A stretch of 6,318 bases of DNA from Thermoprotei archaeon (GCA_003661775.1 QMWT01000059.1:1-6318); one strand, 5' to 3'; counted from the first letter of the stretch, positions 1-5,664 are shown. Notes: generated by a model not told the origin, from the sequence alone. Program-made: numbers and translations.

Positions 1-1
1 G

Positions 2-190
2 CTCGCAGGGCTCGCGGAGAGGGTAAGCGGGGGTTACAAGCTGACGAGGAAGGGCATTGTAGAGGTGTACAAGTCCGTTATGAACTACGTGATCGAGCTG
101 CCTGTGAACGCTACGGAGCTTCTGACAAGGCTCGGGAGCAGGGGTGAGCACCCTCAGGAGATAGAGCTTAAGGCAGCGCCACGCGGTTGA
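2..190 (+). CDS. C-terminal fragment of a probable winged-helix DNA-binding protein (partial, 5' end outside window)
   Basis: A reading frame is open from the window edge to a TGA at 188-190 and gives 62 residues. It begins LAGLAERVSGGYKLTRKG, followed by a basic/hydrophobic helix (VEVYKSVMNYVIEL) and a charged tail. The GGYKLTRKG stretch resembles the wing-strand motif (Y-x-L-T-x-K-G) near the end of many archaeal winged-helix regulators of the ArsR/PadR/MarR type, which bind operator DNA as dimers. The recognition helix would lie upstream, outside the window, so the assignment rests on one short motif. The gene converges on the MNT gene with only 20 bases between the stop codons. Codon use is GC-rich, like the HEPN-MNT genes and unlike the transporter genes. 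Coding status is fairly likely; the family call is tentative. Confidence 0.5.
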   Translation, partial: LAGLAERVSGGYKLTRKGIVEVYKSVMNYVIELPVNATELLTRLGSRGEHPQEIELKAAPRG

Positions 191-210
191 AAGGCTGGGA
201 ACACACCTGT

Positions 211-537
211 CTAGGGCTCGATCTTTATCCAGTACCTCGAGATTTCTCTGAAGAAGCTGCTGCGGCCGAGTTTCTTCTCCAGCTCGCCGGGCGTCAAGGG
301 GATTATGTCGAAGCCTATGTGCGGCGGCAGCCTCGTCCTCACCATCGCCACCCTATCTACGTAGCTCATACCTTCGAAGATCCTCGATACGACGACTATA
401 TCCACATCACTATCGAGGGTATGGTCCCCCCGGGCGTAGCTTCCGAAGAGGTATACCGTGGCGTTCAGCTCGCGGGCGAGCTTCTTGAGCACCTCTATAA
501 CCTCCCTACGGATCTCTGATAATCTTCGAGATCTCAT
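211..537 (-). CDS. MNT-type minimal nucleotidyltransferase (antitoxin partner of HEPN protein)
   Basis: This is a small MNT-family nucleotidyltransferase of 108 residues from the ATG. The catalytic motif GSYARGDHTLDSDVD is complete: GS, ten residues, then DVD. A third acidic residue follows in GFDIIPLT. These match the GSX10DXD motif and the third Asp that bind metal and ATP in the pol-beta-like fold. In the studied MntA-HepT (type VII) systems such enzymes neutralise the HEPN toxin by adding AMP to it. The gene follows the HEPN gene on the same strand and overlaps its 3' end, so the two are cotranscribed and probably translationally coupled. The start is uncertain. GTG at 546 gives 111 residues, ATG at 537 keeps the N-terminal helix common in the family, and GTG at 492 has the best-spaced Shine-Dalgarno. 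Length fits the family. Confidence 0.88.
   Translation of the reverse strand: MRSRRLSEIRREVIEVLKKLARELNATVYLFGSYARGDHTLDSDVDIVVVSRIFEGMSYVDRVAMVRTRLPPHIGFDIIPLTPGELEKKLGRSSFFREISRYWIKIEP
500..505 (-). promoter_or_regulatory. Shine-Dalgarno directly after the HEPN stop codon
   Basis: The HEPN stop TAG (508-506) runs straight into GGAGGT, seven bases before an in-frame GTG (492-490) of the MNT frame. This is ideal spacing for initiation at GTG 492, giving a 93-residue MNT protein that still contains the whole catalytic core. It competes with the longer starts at 537 and 546. The element may instead promote reinitiation by ribosomes finishing the HEPN gene. Confidence 0.5.
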
Positions 538-904
538 CCACAACACCCCGCGCTATCGCTATAGCCTCACTCGCCTGCTCCCCGGTTATCTCCTCCGAAG
601 GCCTCTCGATACCTGCGTTTGGGTACCTCGCCTGGGTGTAGTACGCCGATAGCCTAGCCAACGAGCTTTCGCTGAGCTTTATCTCCACGAACTCCCTCAC
701 TCTTCTATAGAGCCTGACTAGGTCGTGGCCCCGCGGGTACTCTCCAACAACGTGCAGAACCAGCGCCTTCAAAGCCTTCTCCGCCGCCTGCTGAGCAGCG
801 AAACAGGCCCAGTTATAATCACCTATCCTCGCACTGGCCTCAGCATGGCGTAGATCGGCCCTGGCCTCCGCAATCCAGTCCAGCACCTCATCTCTTACCG
901 GCAT
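506..904 (-). CDS. HEPN domain protein (toxin-type partner of MNT nucleotidyltransferase)
   Basis: This is an all-helical HEPN protein of 132 residues from the ATG at 904. It has the usual landmarks: a first helix DWIAEARADLRHAEAS, the second-helix signature ACFAAQQAAEKALKAL, then YPRGHDLVRLYRR, and later YYTQARYPNA before the last helix. HEPN proteins paired with MNT enzymes are RNases in the HepT-MntA systems and act as toxins or abortive-infection effectors. The usual RX4-6H RNase motif is not obvious here: the Arg of ARYPNA has no His within seven residues. RADLRH in helix 1 fits the spacing but sits in the wrong place. RNase activity is therefore unproven. ATG at 904 is preferred over GTG at 910 because that GTG lies inside the Shine-Dalgarno GGAGGTG. 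The gene heads the HEPN-MNT pair. Confidence 0.85.
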   Translation of the reverse strand: MPVRDEVLDWIAEARADLRHAEASARIGDYNWACFAAQQAAEKALKALVLHVVGEYPRGHDLVRLYRRVREFVEIKLSESSLARLSAYYTQARYPNAGIERPSEEITGEQASEAIAIARGVVDEISKIIRDP

Positions 905-907
905 ACC

Positions 908-914
908 CACCTCC
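908..914 (-). promoter_or_regulatory. Ribosome binding site of the HEPN gene
   Basis: On the minus strand GGAGGTG lies three bases before ATG 904. It matches the complement of the conserved archaeal 16S 3' end (CACCUCC-type). It contains the alternative GTG at 910 within itself, which argues for the ATG as the true start. Confidence 0.65.
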
Positions 915-944
915 TCTCACAGACCTACACTGATAAGGCTGTAC

Positions 945-956
945 CTGTGTACACAG
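945..956. promoter_or_regulatory. 12-base perfect palindrome, possible operator of HEPN-MNT
   Basis: CTGTGTACACAG is a perfect palindrome lying over the predicted transcription start of the HEPN-MNT pair. A dimeric repressor site here would fit autoregulation, which is common for toxin-antitoxin pairs. About one or two such 12-base palindromes are expected by chance in 6.3 kb, so position is the only support. Confidence 0.25.
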
Positions 957-965
957 CACCTAGTA

Positions 966-981
966 TCTTTACAAAGCTTTC
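966..981 (-). promoter_or_regulatory. Putative promoter (BRE/TATA) of the HEPN-MNT operon
   Basis: Minus-strand GAAAGCTTTGTAAAGA resembles a crenarchaeal BRE plus TATA element, though the TATA part is weak. Transcription would start about 26 bases downstream, near 947, giving a leader of roughly 40 bases before ATG 904. The match is imperfect, and the HEPN genes could also be reached by readthrough from the transporter operon on the same strand. Confidence 0.35.
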
Positions 982-1129
982 AGACCTGGACCACGGCTGA
1001 GCAAGAGTGTATGGAATGACAAGGATTCCGCGGTTGTGAATGCCGAGCCACCGACATCATCAGGTACCTACACCGCCAATAGGAATACATACTCATCTGT
1101 ACGGCTCCCCACAACAACTTCGACAACCC

Positions 1130-1168
1130 TTGTACTAAGAATACAGGGTACCAAAAACATTAGTACAA
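1130..1168. repeat. Perfect 9-base inverted repeat with 21-base spacer
   Basis: TTGTACTAA (1130-1138) and TTAGTACAA (1160-1168) are exact reverse complements. The spacer carries GGTACC, itself a palindrome. On the minus strand the repeat lies about 110 bases past the DppC stop, and the spacer reads TGTTTTTGG, so it could form a 3' end structure for the transporter transcript. It could also be the ends of a tiny degraded element or a chance match. Confidence 0.35.
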
Positions 1169-1278
1169 ACATAGGATTATTCAAGTGAAGCTTTCCATGG
1201 AGTCACTGGCCCAATCACGAGAGGTAGCTTACGATTGATTGTACGCTGACGTGTACTTAGCACCGTTTATGACTCTCA

Positions 1279-2127
1279 TTACCGACTTCTTAGTCTTGGG
1301 TTGATGTACTCTGATATCCCAAGGGAAATTAGGTACAATGATGTGAATATCAGTATTATTACTATTACTGGAGGTACTACCCACCATACTAAACCTCTAT
1401 ATAGAGCCCCATATTGCAGAGCCCAGTAGATCATTGTTCCCAGAGTATCTTCATGAAGTATAGATAAACCCAGTACCGCTAGAGACGACTCACTTCCTAT
1501 AGCGTAAAGGACGGTATTGGTGAAGTTGGCTAAATGCCACCCAAGTATATATGGAAAGATTTCACTTACGATAATCTTCATCGAGCTCATACCAGAGAGT
1601 TTTGCCGTAATCACGAACTCTCTTTCTATTAGACTCATGGTCAACGCTCTAACCTGTCTAGTGGGCCAAGCCCATGAAGTTACTGAGACGATCAAACCTA
1701 TGGTATATATCGTAAGTACTTTCCTTAGAAACATTGCGAGCAGTATGTATAGGGGTAGGGCGGGTATAACTATTATTACATCAGCCAAGAGCATTATCGT
1801 TTTATCTACTACTCCGCCTCTGAAGCCTGCAACTAAACCAGCTAAGAGCCCTATATGCGAAGCTATCAAGGCTGTGAACAAACCTATTATGAACGAATTT
1901 TTAATAGCATTCACAAGAATGTAGAAGACACTTCGACCATTAGATGTTGTCCCAAGTATATACTGAAGATCCGCCGAAAGTCTAGGTGGCTGGTCTATTG
2001 GAAGCCGGTACCATTGTTTGTAGTATGGCGGAGAATAGACTGAGAAGCTGCCCAAGATAACAATGATTACAAGCAGTATGAAACCTACCCTAAACTTAGT
2101 GTTTCTAATTAAGTTCAGAAATATCAT
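1279..2127 (-). CDS. ABC transporter permease, DppC/OppC type
   Basis: This is an inner subunit of a Dpp/Opp-class ABC importer, 282 residues, a normal length for DppC. It forms the membrane channel with the DppB-like partner. Residues 13-30 are the first membrane helix. Residues 58-82 hold the family motif LGTTSNGRSVFYILVNAIKN, equivalent to LGTDxxGRDxxSRLxxGxRxS. Further helices lie at about 77-103, 112-134, 138-156, 200-222 and 245-270. The EAA loop that docks the ATPase is at 169-194 (REFVITAKLSGMSSMKIIVS, then FPY), with the conserved Gly at 179. The C-terminus NPRLRSR is the usual basic DPR-like tail. ATG at 2127 overlaps the DppB stop in ATGA, preceded by GAGGT, indicating translational coupling. 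No ATPase gene follows within the window. The substrate is uncertain: peptides or oligosaccharides. Confidence 0.9.
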   Translation of the reverse strand: MIFLNLIRNTKFRVGFILLVIIVILGSFSVYSPPYYKQWYRLPIDQPPRLSADLQYILGTTSNGRSVFYILVNAIKNSFIIGLFTALIASHIGLLAGLVAGFRGGVVDKTIMLLADVIIVIPALPLYILLAMFLRKVLTIYTIGLIVSVTSWAWPTRQVRALTMSLIEREFVITAKLSGMSSMKIIVSEIFPYILGWHLANFTNTVLYAIGSESSLAVLGLSILHEDTLGTMIYWALQYGALYRGLVWWVVPPVIVIILIFTSLYLISLGISEYINPRLRSR

Positions 2128-3182
2128 CTAAACCTCACCCTAGGATCGATGATTGGATACACAAGATCTATTACAAATGTCGCTAGCGATACGGCTATCA
2201 TAGATAGCGACAGCACGCCTAAAGCAGTGTTGATGTCCCCAGTGTTTATTGCTCTGTATATGATCGTGCCCAGTCCCGGTAAAGCAAATATCGTCTCAAC
2301 GAGCAAAGCACCGCTAAATATGGTTCCTAGCTGTAATGCCAAGAACGTTATTTGGGATATCAAGATATTTCTCAGTACGTACCTCTTCAAGACGACGCTA
2401 TCTGGCAACCCTCTTAGTTCAGCATAGATAAAGTAGTCCTCAGAGATTATATTCAACGCCAGAGTTCGAGAACTTATGTAGTTCCATCCAAATGCAGTGA
2501 TAATTATTATAGATAATGCGGGCAATGTAAACCTACGGATTATACTGATTATGTTTTCAAAAGAAAACTCAGGAGTTAACATTCCACCAGCTCCTGGCAA
2601 TGGAAAGATTGGAATGAAGTAAACAAAGAGAAGTATGAGTACTAAGGCCATTATGTAGTATGGGGTAGGGCGCAGCGTCAATGCAATACCCTGTAGGATT
2701 TTAGCCACCCTACTGCCTCTCTCAACCTCAATGTAGGTTGTTATGACACCTAGTAGATTGCCTATGATCCACGAAACCAAAGTAGTGAACGATAGCAGCC
2801 CTATAGTCCAAGGAAGAGCTCTTTTGATTAGTTCCATAACGGGGGTTGGAAAAGCGAGTATTGAAGGCCCGAAATCAAATGTGAACAATCTCTTTAGAAA
2901 AGTTATGTATTGTTCCAACAACGTACCTTTAAGACCAAAAAGTTCATATAAACTCTGCCTAAGTTCGTTTATCACAGCCGGATCTTGGTATGTGGCTGCA
3001 GAACCAGCTATGTACTGACTAATGATGAACTCAACAGCATCTAGGGGCATAAACTTCAGCAATAGAAATGTGAAGCTATACGCTATGAATATGGTCGCGA
3101 ACATCAGAATAGCTCTTGCAACAACATATCTTGCAACGGGGTGTGCTAATATCTTTCTTAACAACTTTTTAACCCAGTACAC
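2124..3182 (-). CDS. ABC transporter permease, DppB/OppB type
   Basis: This is the first membrane permease of the Dpp/Opp-class importer, 352 residues. The N-terminal helix (about 24-45) is followed by an extracellular segment and then helices at about 126-148, 173-195, 219-237, 275-297 and 323-345. The EAA loop is at 248-272 (SEDYFIYAELRGLPDSVVLK, then RYVLRN). The C-terminal signature GALLVETIFALPGLGTIIY and the final DLVYPIIDPRVRFR are typical of DppB, including the DPR ending. The start is GTG at 3182. An in-frame TAA lies 27 bases upstream, and I see no Shine-Dalgarno, so translation may be leaderless from the promoter at about 3196-3209. TTG at 3164 is a less likely alternative. It follows the binding-protein gene after a 67-base gap with a hairpin and overlaps DppC by four bases. 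Confidence 0.9.
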   Translation of the reverse strand: MYWVKKLLRKILAHPVARYVVARAILMFATIFIAYSFTFLLLKFMPLDAVEFIISQYIAGSAATYQDPAVINELRQSLYELFGLKGTLLEQYITFLKRLFTFDFGPSILAFPTPVMELIKRALPWTIGLLSFTTLVSWIIGNLLGVITTYIEVERGSRVAKILQGIALTLRPTPYYIMALVLILLFVYFIPIFPLPGAGGMLTPEFSFENIISIIRRFTLPALSIIIITAFGWNYISSRTLALNIISEDYFIYAELRGLPDSVVLKRYVLRNILISQITFLALQLGTIFSGALLVETIFALPGLGTIIYRAINTGDINTALGVLSLSMIAVSLATFVIDLVYPIIDPRVRFR

Positions 3183-3195
3183 TTGTCGATACTTA

Positions 3196-3209
3196 TCAAA
3201 TTTTTAAGG
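3196..3209 (-). promoter_or_regulatory. Possible internal TATA promoter for the two permease genes
   Basis: Minus-strand CTTAAAAATTTGAT looks like an archaeal TATA element. Its predicted start point falls at about 3178-3182, on the GTG of DppB, which would give a leaderless transcript. A second T-rich box (TTTTTGTTTATGG, about 3213-3225) would give a leader of some eight bases. The lack of a Shine-Dalgarno before DppB agrees with either reading. Confidence 0.35.
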
Positions 3210-3230
3210 CTTCCATAAACAAAAATGAGG

Positions 3231-3247
3231 TTGAATATTTTATTCAA
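3231..3247 (-). terminator. Hairpin with T-rich tail after the binding-protein gene
   Basis: TTGAATA and TATTCAA form a perfect 7-base stem with a 3-base loop, three bases past the binding-protein stop. On the minus strand it is followed by CCTCATTTTTGTTTATGG. In ABC operons such an element commonly causes partial termination or protects the 3' end of the upstream message, so that binding protein exceeds permease. The stem is AT-rich and weak at high temperature. In archaea the T tract alone may terminate. Confidence 0.45.
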
Positions 3248-3249
3248 AA

Positions 3250-5427
3250 TCATCTCTTTCTTACAGTGAACCGGCCCACCGCTAGTCCTACTATGAATAG
3301 CACTACTGCTAGTGCGATTGTTGGTGTCCAATCGATTTCTCTAATTGCTGTTGTGATCGTCCGCATGATTGTCGAAAGCACTGTTGTTGGAACAGTCTTC
3401 TCAATAGTTTGAGTAACAGTTACGGTTGCCGCAGGGCTTGGGGTTAGTGGAGGTGTTGGCGTCGGTGACGGGCTTGGCGTTGACGTGGGCATTGTTGGTG
3501 AAGGCGGAGACACCACAGCCTCCTTTACTGGGCACCTACCTGTAGGTCTTAACTTCAGAACTATGAACAGCATTTGAGCCCACCAGTACACCGGATCCAT
3601 GTAATAGTTGTCTGGGTATGATGGCCATCCCTCCCAGCAGTATCGATCGTTAACAGTGTAGAATGGTGCTGGGAAGAACCCTATCCACGGCTGTTGCTCG
3701 GCCCAGATTAGTAGCGCCTTCCTTGCCTGGCTGTATATCTTGTCTGTTTCTGTAGGTGGAGTTGCCTCTAGTTCATTAAGTATTTCGTCTAGGTCTTTCT
3801 TAGAGCCGTATTTCCCTGTGAAGTTGTAGGCAGCCCACCCAACAGAAGGTGCATCTGGGTTGAAGTACCTGCTATTCCACTGGGTATTCGCTGCATATGG
3901 CAGCGCACCGTAGTCGAGTAGAGGCCCTATACCTCCTGGCCAAAACGCGCCTATCTCAAAGGTGCCTTTACTCCATGACGAGTAGAACACACCTGATTCG
4001 ACGACGAGGACGTTAACCTCTATTCCAAATCTTCTCCACTGATCCGCTACTATAAACGCCATTCTCTGTGGTTCTGCTTCGTACGCCCCTGGCGCGAGTA
4101 TATTTATAACCCATTTAGTGCCGTTCGGTAGGTACCACTTCCCATCAGATCCTCTGTAGAACCCTACCTTTTTCAGAAGTCTCTCCGCTTCTTCAGGGTC
4201 ATATTTGTACCACACAATATCCGGGTCGTAGCCTAGCTCCTTAAGATAATCTCTTATCACTTTGGGTGGATTCGGATCTAATCCCAGTTTCAGCAACTCT
4301 TCTTTCAACGGTATGTAGTAGACTTTTTCCGCAGCGGGTGTCCTTACGACGGGTAATGGCGATGGGATCGGTAAGCTTCCCTCAGGGCCTTTGAATGCTA
4401 GCCACACCTCGGTGAAGTTTATAAGGTGAACTAGCGCTCTTCTGACCTCCGTTATGTTATATGGGTATCTGAGCACGTTGAACGCCAACCCTTTTATCCT
4501 TGCATCGAAAGGCCAGGCCAGTGGCGGCTTAGCTCTCCAACCTCCAACATATGGATTCCCTTTTAACACGATCTCTAAGTATTCAGGCAGGAACGTTTTC
4601 TTAGCATCAAGCTCGTGTTTTACCATAGCCAGAGCATAGGCTTCTTCAGTACCGTAGTGTATATAGAGGACGTATTTAGGACTAGGCTTTATACCGTAGA
4701 GTTTCGTTGCCCACCAGTCCTCGTACCTCTCCCACAGGAACCAGTTGCCGCCAGGATCGTATGCCTTCAGATTATAAGGTCCTATGCATACCGGTGGAAA
4801 CGCCTTGAATTTGAGCGGATCTTTACCTTCCCATTGATGTTTAGGCAGGATCTTTATGGGAGGCTGGTAGATTATTGCTGTAAATATGTAGTGGAACCTA
4901 GGGTTCGGTATCTTTAGCTCAACAACTAAGGTGTAATCATCTACTTTGTACGCCCTAGATACCAGTCTCTTAATAACTGAACCTATTCCTCCAGGTGCTT
5001 CGAGAAGATAGTTTATCGTGAATACCACATCATCCGCTGTAAACGGTGTACCATCATTCCAATAAGCACCTTTTACAACTCGAATCTTCACGGTCTTATA
5101 ATCAGGAGAATACTCTGGTAATCCCGCTGCTAACCAGCTAATTATCTCAGAGTTCGTGGTATTTAGGTAATAGAGAATCCCGGCACAAAGCTGGTTATAA
5201 CCGCTGCCACCAGCTGCAGCGTGAAACACACCCGGCACAAGCCAGTTGAAGTTTGTTGGATCGGGGTACGTCCCATGGTCGTTGTGCACTATTAACACAT
5301 CGCCCCGTGGTACTCCGGGAGGTATAGGGAGTTGTGCGTGTACTGCTTGTAAGGAACCTATCAGGGGCGTTACCACGGCAAATAATAGTAAGAGTATGAG
5401 GACAATACCAGATTTCTTTATCTTCAT
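3250..5427 (-). CDS. Extracellular solute-binding protein, family 5 (DppA/OppA type), with C-terminal membrane anchor
   Basis: This is the ligand-binding subunit of the importer, 725 residues from ATG 5427. Residue numbers here count from the GTG at 5430. A signal peptide (about 1-32, KIKK, hydrophobic core, then AVHA) precedes the mature domain. The family signature is at 112-136 (KIRVVKGAYWNDGTPFTADD). The binding domain runs to about 635, including NITEVRRALVHLINF (325-339) and the late motif SDGKWYLPNGTKW. Then come a Ser/Thr/Pro linker (641-669), a Thr-rich stalk and a membrane helix (703-719) ending RFTVRKR. This layout is known for crenarchaeal Dpp-class binding proteins, several of which carry sugars rather than peptides. 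There are five NxS/T sequons and four Cys (82, 215, 598, 633). GAGGT lies seven bases before the ATG. It is the promoter-proximal gene of the operon. Confidence 0.92.
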   Translation of the reverse strand: MKIKKSGIVLILLLLFAVVTPLIGSLQAVHAQLPIPPGVPRGDVLIVHNDHGTYPDPTNFNWLVPGVFHAAAGGSGYNQLCAGILYYLNTTNSEIISWLAAGLPEYSPDYKTVKIRVVKGAYWNDGTPFTADDVVFTINYLLEAPGGIGSVIKRLVSRAYKVDDYTLVVELKIPNPRFHYIFTAIIYQPPIKILPKHQWEGKDPLKFKAFPPVCIGPYNLKAYDPGGNWFLWERYEDWWATKLYGIKPSPKYVLYIHYGTEEAYALAMVKHELDAKKTFLPEYLEIVLKGNPYVGGWRAKPPLAWPFDARIKGLAFNVLRYPYNITEVRRALVHLINFTEVWLAFKGPEGSLPIPSPLPVVRTPAAEKVYYIPLKEELLKLGLDPNPPKVIRDYLKELGYDPDIVWYKYDPEEAERLLKKVGFYRGSDGKWYLPNGTKWVINILAPGAYEAEPQRMAFIVADQWRRFGIEVNVLVVESGVFYSSWSKGTFEIGAFWPGGIGPLLDYGALPYAANTQWNSRYFNPDAPSVGWAAYNFTGKYGSKKDLDEILNELEATPPTETDKIYSQARKALLIWAEQQPWIGFFPAPFYTVNDRYCWEGWPSYPDNYYMDPVYWWAQMLFIVLKLRPTGRCPVKEAVVSPPSPTMPTSTPSPSPTPTPPLTPSPAATVTVTQTIEKTVPTTVLSTIMRTITTAIREIDWTPTIALAVVLFIVGLAVGRFTVRKR
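3424..3510 (-). repeat. Low-complexity stretch encoding the Ser/Thr/Pro linker
   Basis: The DNA is built of imperfect CCN-ACN/TCN codon runs encoding SPPSPTMPTSTPSPSPTPTP and similar. It connects the binding domain to its membrane anchor. Such linkers span the archaeal cell envelope and are often O-glycosylated. The repetitive DNA is prone to length change between strains. Confidence 0.7.
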
Positions 5428-5434
5428 CACCTTA

Positions 5435-5439
5435 ACCTC
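5435..5439 (-). promoter_or_regulatory. Ribosome binding site of the binding-protein gene
   Basis: GAGGT on the minus strand lies seven bases before ATG 5427 and only four before the adjacent GTG 5430. The spacing favours the ATG as start, one codon shorter than the longest frame. Confidence 0.5.
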
Positions 5440-5458
5440 AGTGTATCAGCTTACCTTG

Positions 5459-5476
5459 TTTACATATAAACATTTC
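5459..5476 (-). promoter_or_regulatory. Promoter of the ABC transporter operon
   Basis: Minus-strand AAATGTTTATATGTAAAC contains a good TATA box (TTTATATG) preceded by a purine-rich BRE-like stretch (GAGAAGAAGAAAT). Start of transcription is expected near 5441, leaving a leader of about 14 bases that just includes the GAGGT ribosome binding site. This short-leader geometry is normal in Crenarchaeota. Confidence 0.6.
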
Positions 5477-5598
5477 TTCTTCTCTTTCACAATAACTAAC
5501 ATGGCGACCTTACTAACCTCGTACACATTTAGCTATGATACACCCGCTTGGCTATACCTCGCAGTCAAGGTCTTATCCCTAGAATTTTCAGGGTTGTA

Positions 5599-5664
5599 GT
5601 TTCGAGTTTGATGCCGAGGTTTCGAAACGTAAGAAAGCGAACAATTCCAATACCGTTGAAACGT
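5599..5664. promoter_or_regulatory. Cluster of GTTTC/GAAAC half-sites, possible regulator binding region
   Basis: GTTTCGA (5599-5605), the 10-base palindrome GTTTCGAAAC (5619-5628) and GAAACGT at 5624-5630 and again at 5658-5664 fall within 66 bases upstream of the protease promoter. The first half-site and the palindrome also form a 7-base inverted repeat. This could be an operator or activator site for the protease, the importer, or both. Short motifs like these can cluster by chance. Confidence 0.25.

Larger units (their letters stand above)
905..1278. other. Intergenic region between transporter operon and HEPN-MNT pair, no convincing gene
   Basis: This stretch separates two minus-strand units. 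It holds the HEPN ribosome binding site and putative promoter, a 12-base palindrome (945-956) and a 9-base inverted repeat (1130-1138/1160-1168). I looked for the ABC ATPase genes that often follow a DppC gene and found no Walker A, signature (LSGGQ) or Walker B remnant on the minus strand. One minus-strand frame runs from ATG 1172 to TAA 971-969 with a single TAG at 1070-1068 and could be a decayed small gene. A second short frame (GTG start about 1262) gives 28 codons. Neither has a recognisable product or a good ribosome binding site. No tRNA-like fold was seen. Confidence 0.6.

Noticed and set aside
187..519. Plus-strand 110-codon frame opposite the MNT gene
   Set aside because: It is the antisense of a gene with an intact catalytic motif; no family resemblance and no ribosome binding site.
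980..1063. Possible C/D-box sRNA on the minus strand (CTGATGA about 1063, CTGA about 983)
   Set aside because: The boxes are about 80 bases apart, longer than usual for archaeal C/D sRNAs; the C box lacks the purine at its first position, and no D'/C' pair lies between.
5424..5430. GTGATGA, a perfect C-box sequence at the binding-protein start
   Set aside because: It is explained by adjacent GTG and ATG start codons, and no D box follows at a suitable distance.
5541..5563. tRNA-like string on the minus strand (GAGGTATAGCCAAGCGGGTG), resembling the 5' part and D-loop of a Leu/Ser tRNA
   Set aside because: No anticodon arm, no GTTCRANYC T-loop and no matching acceptor end nearby. Archaeal integration scars usually keep the 3' half of a tRNA, which is absent.
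5246..5599. Plus-strand frame across the binding-protein 5' end, including a 32-codon tail from ATG 5501
   Set aside because: Most of it is antisense to the signal peptide region. The tail has no ribosome binding site or recognisable product and crosses the divergent promoter region.
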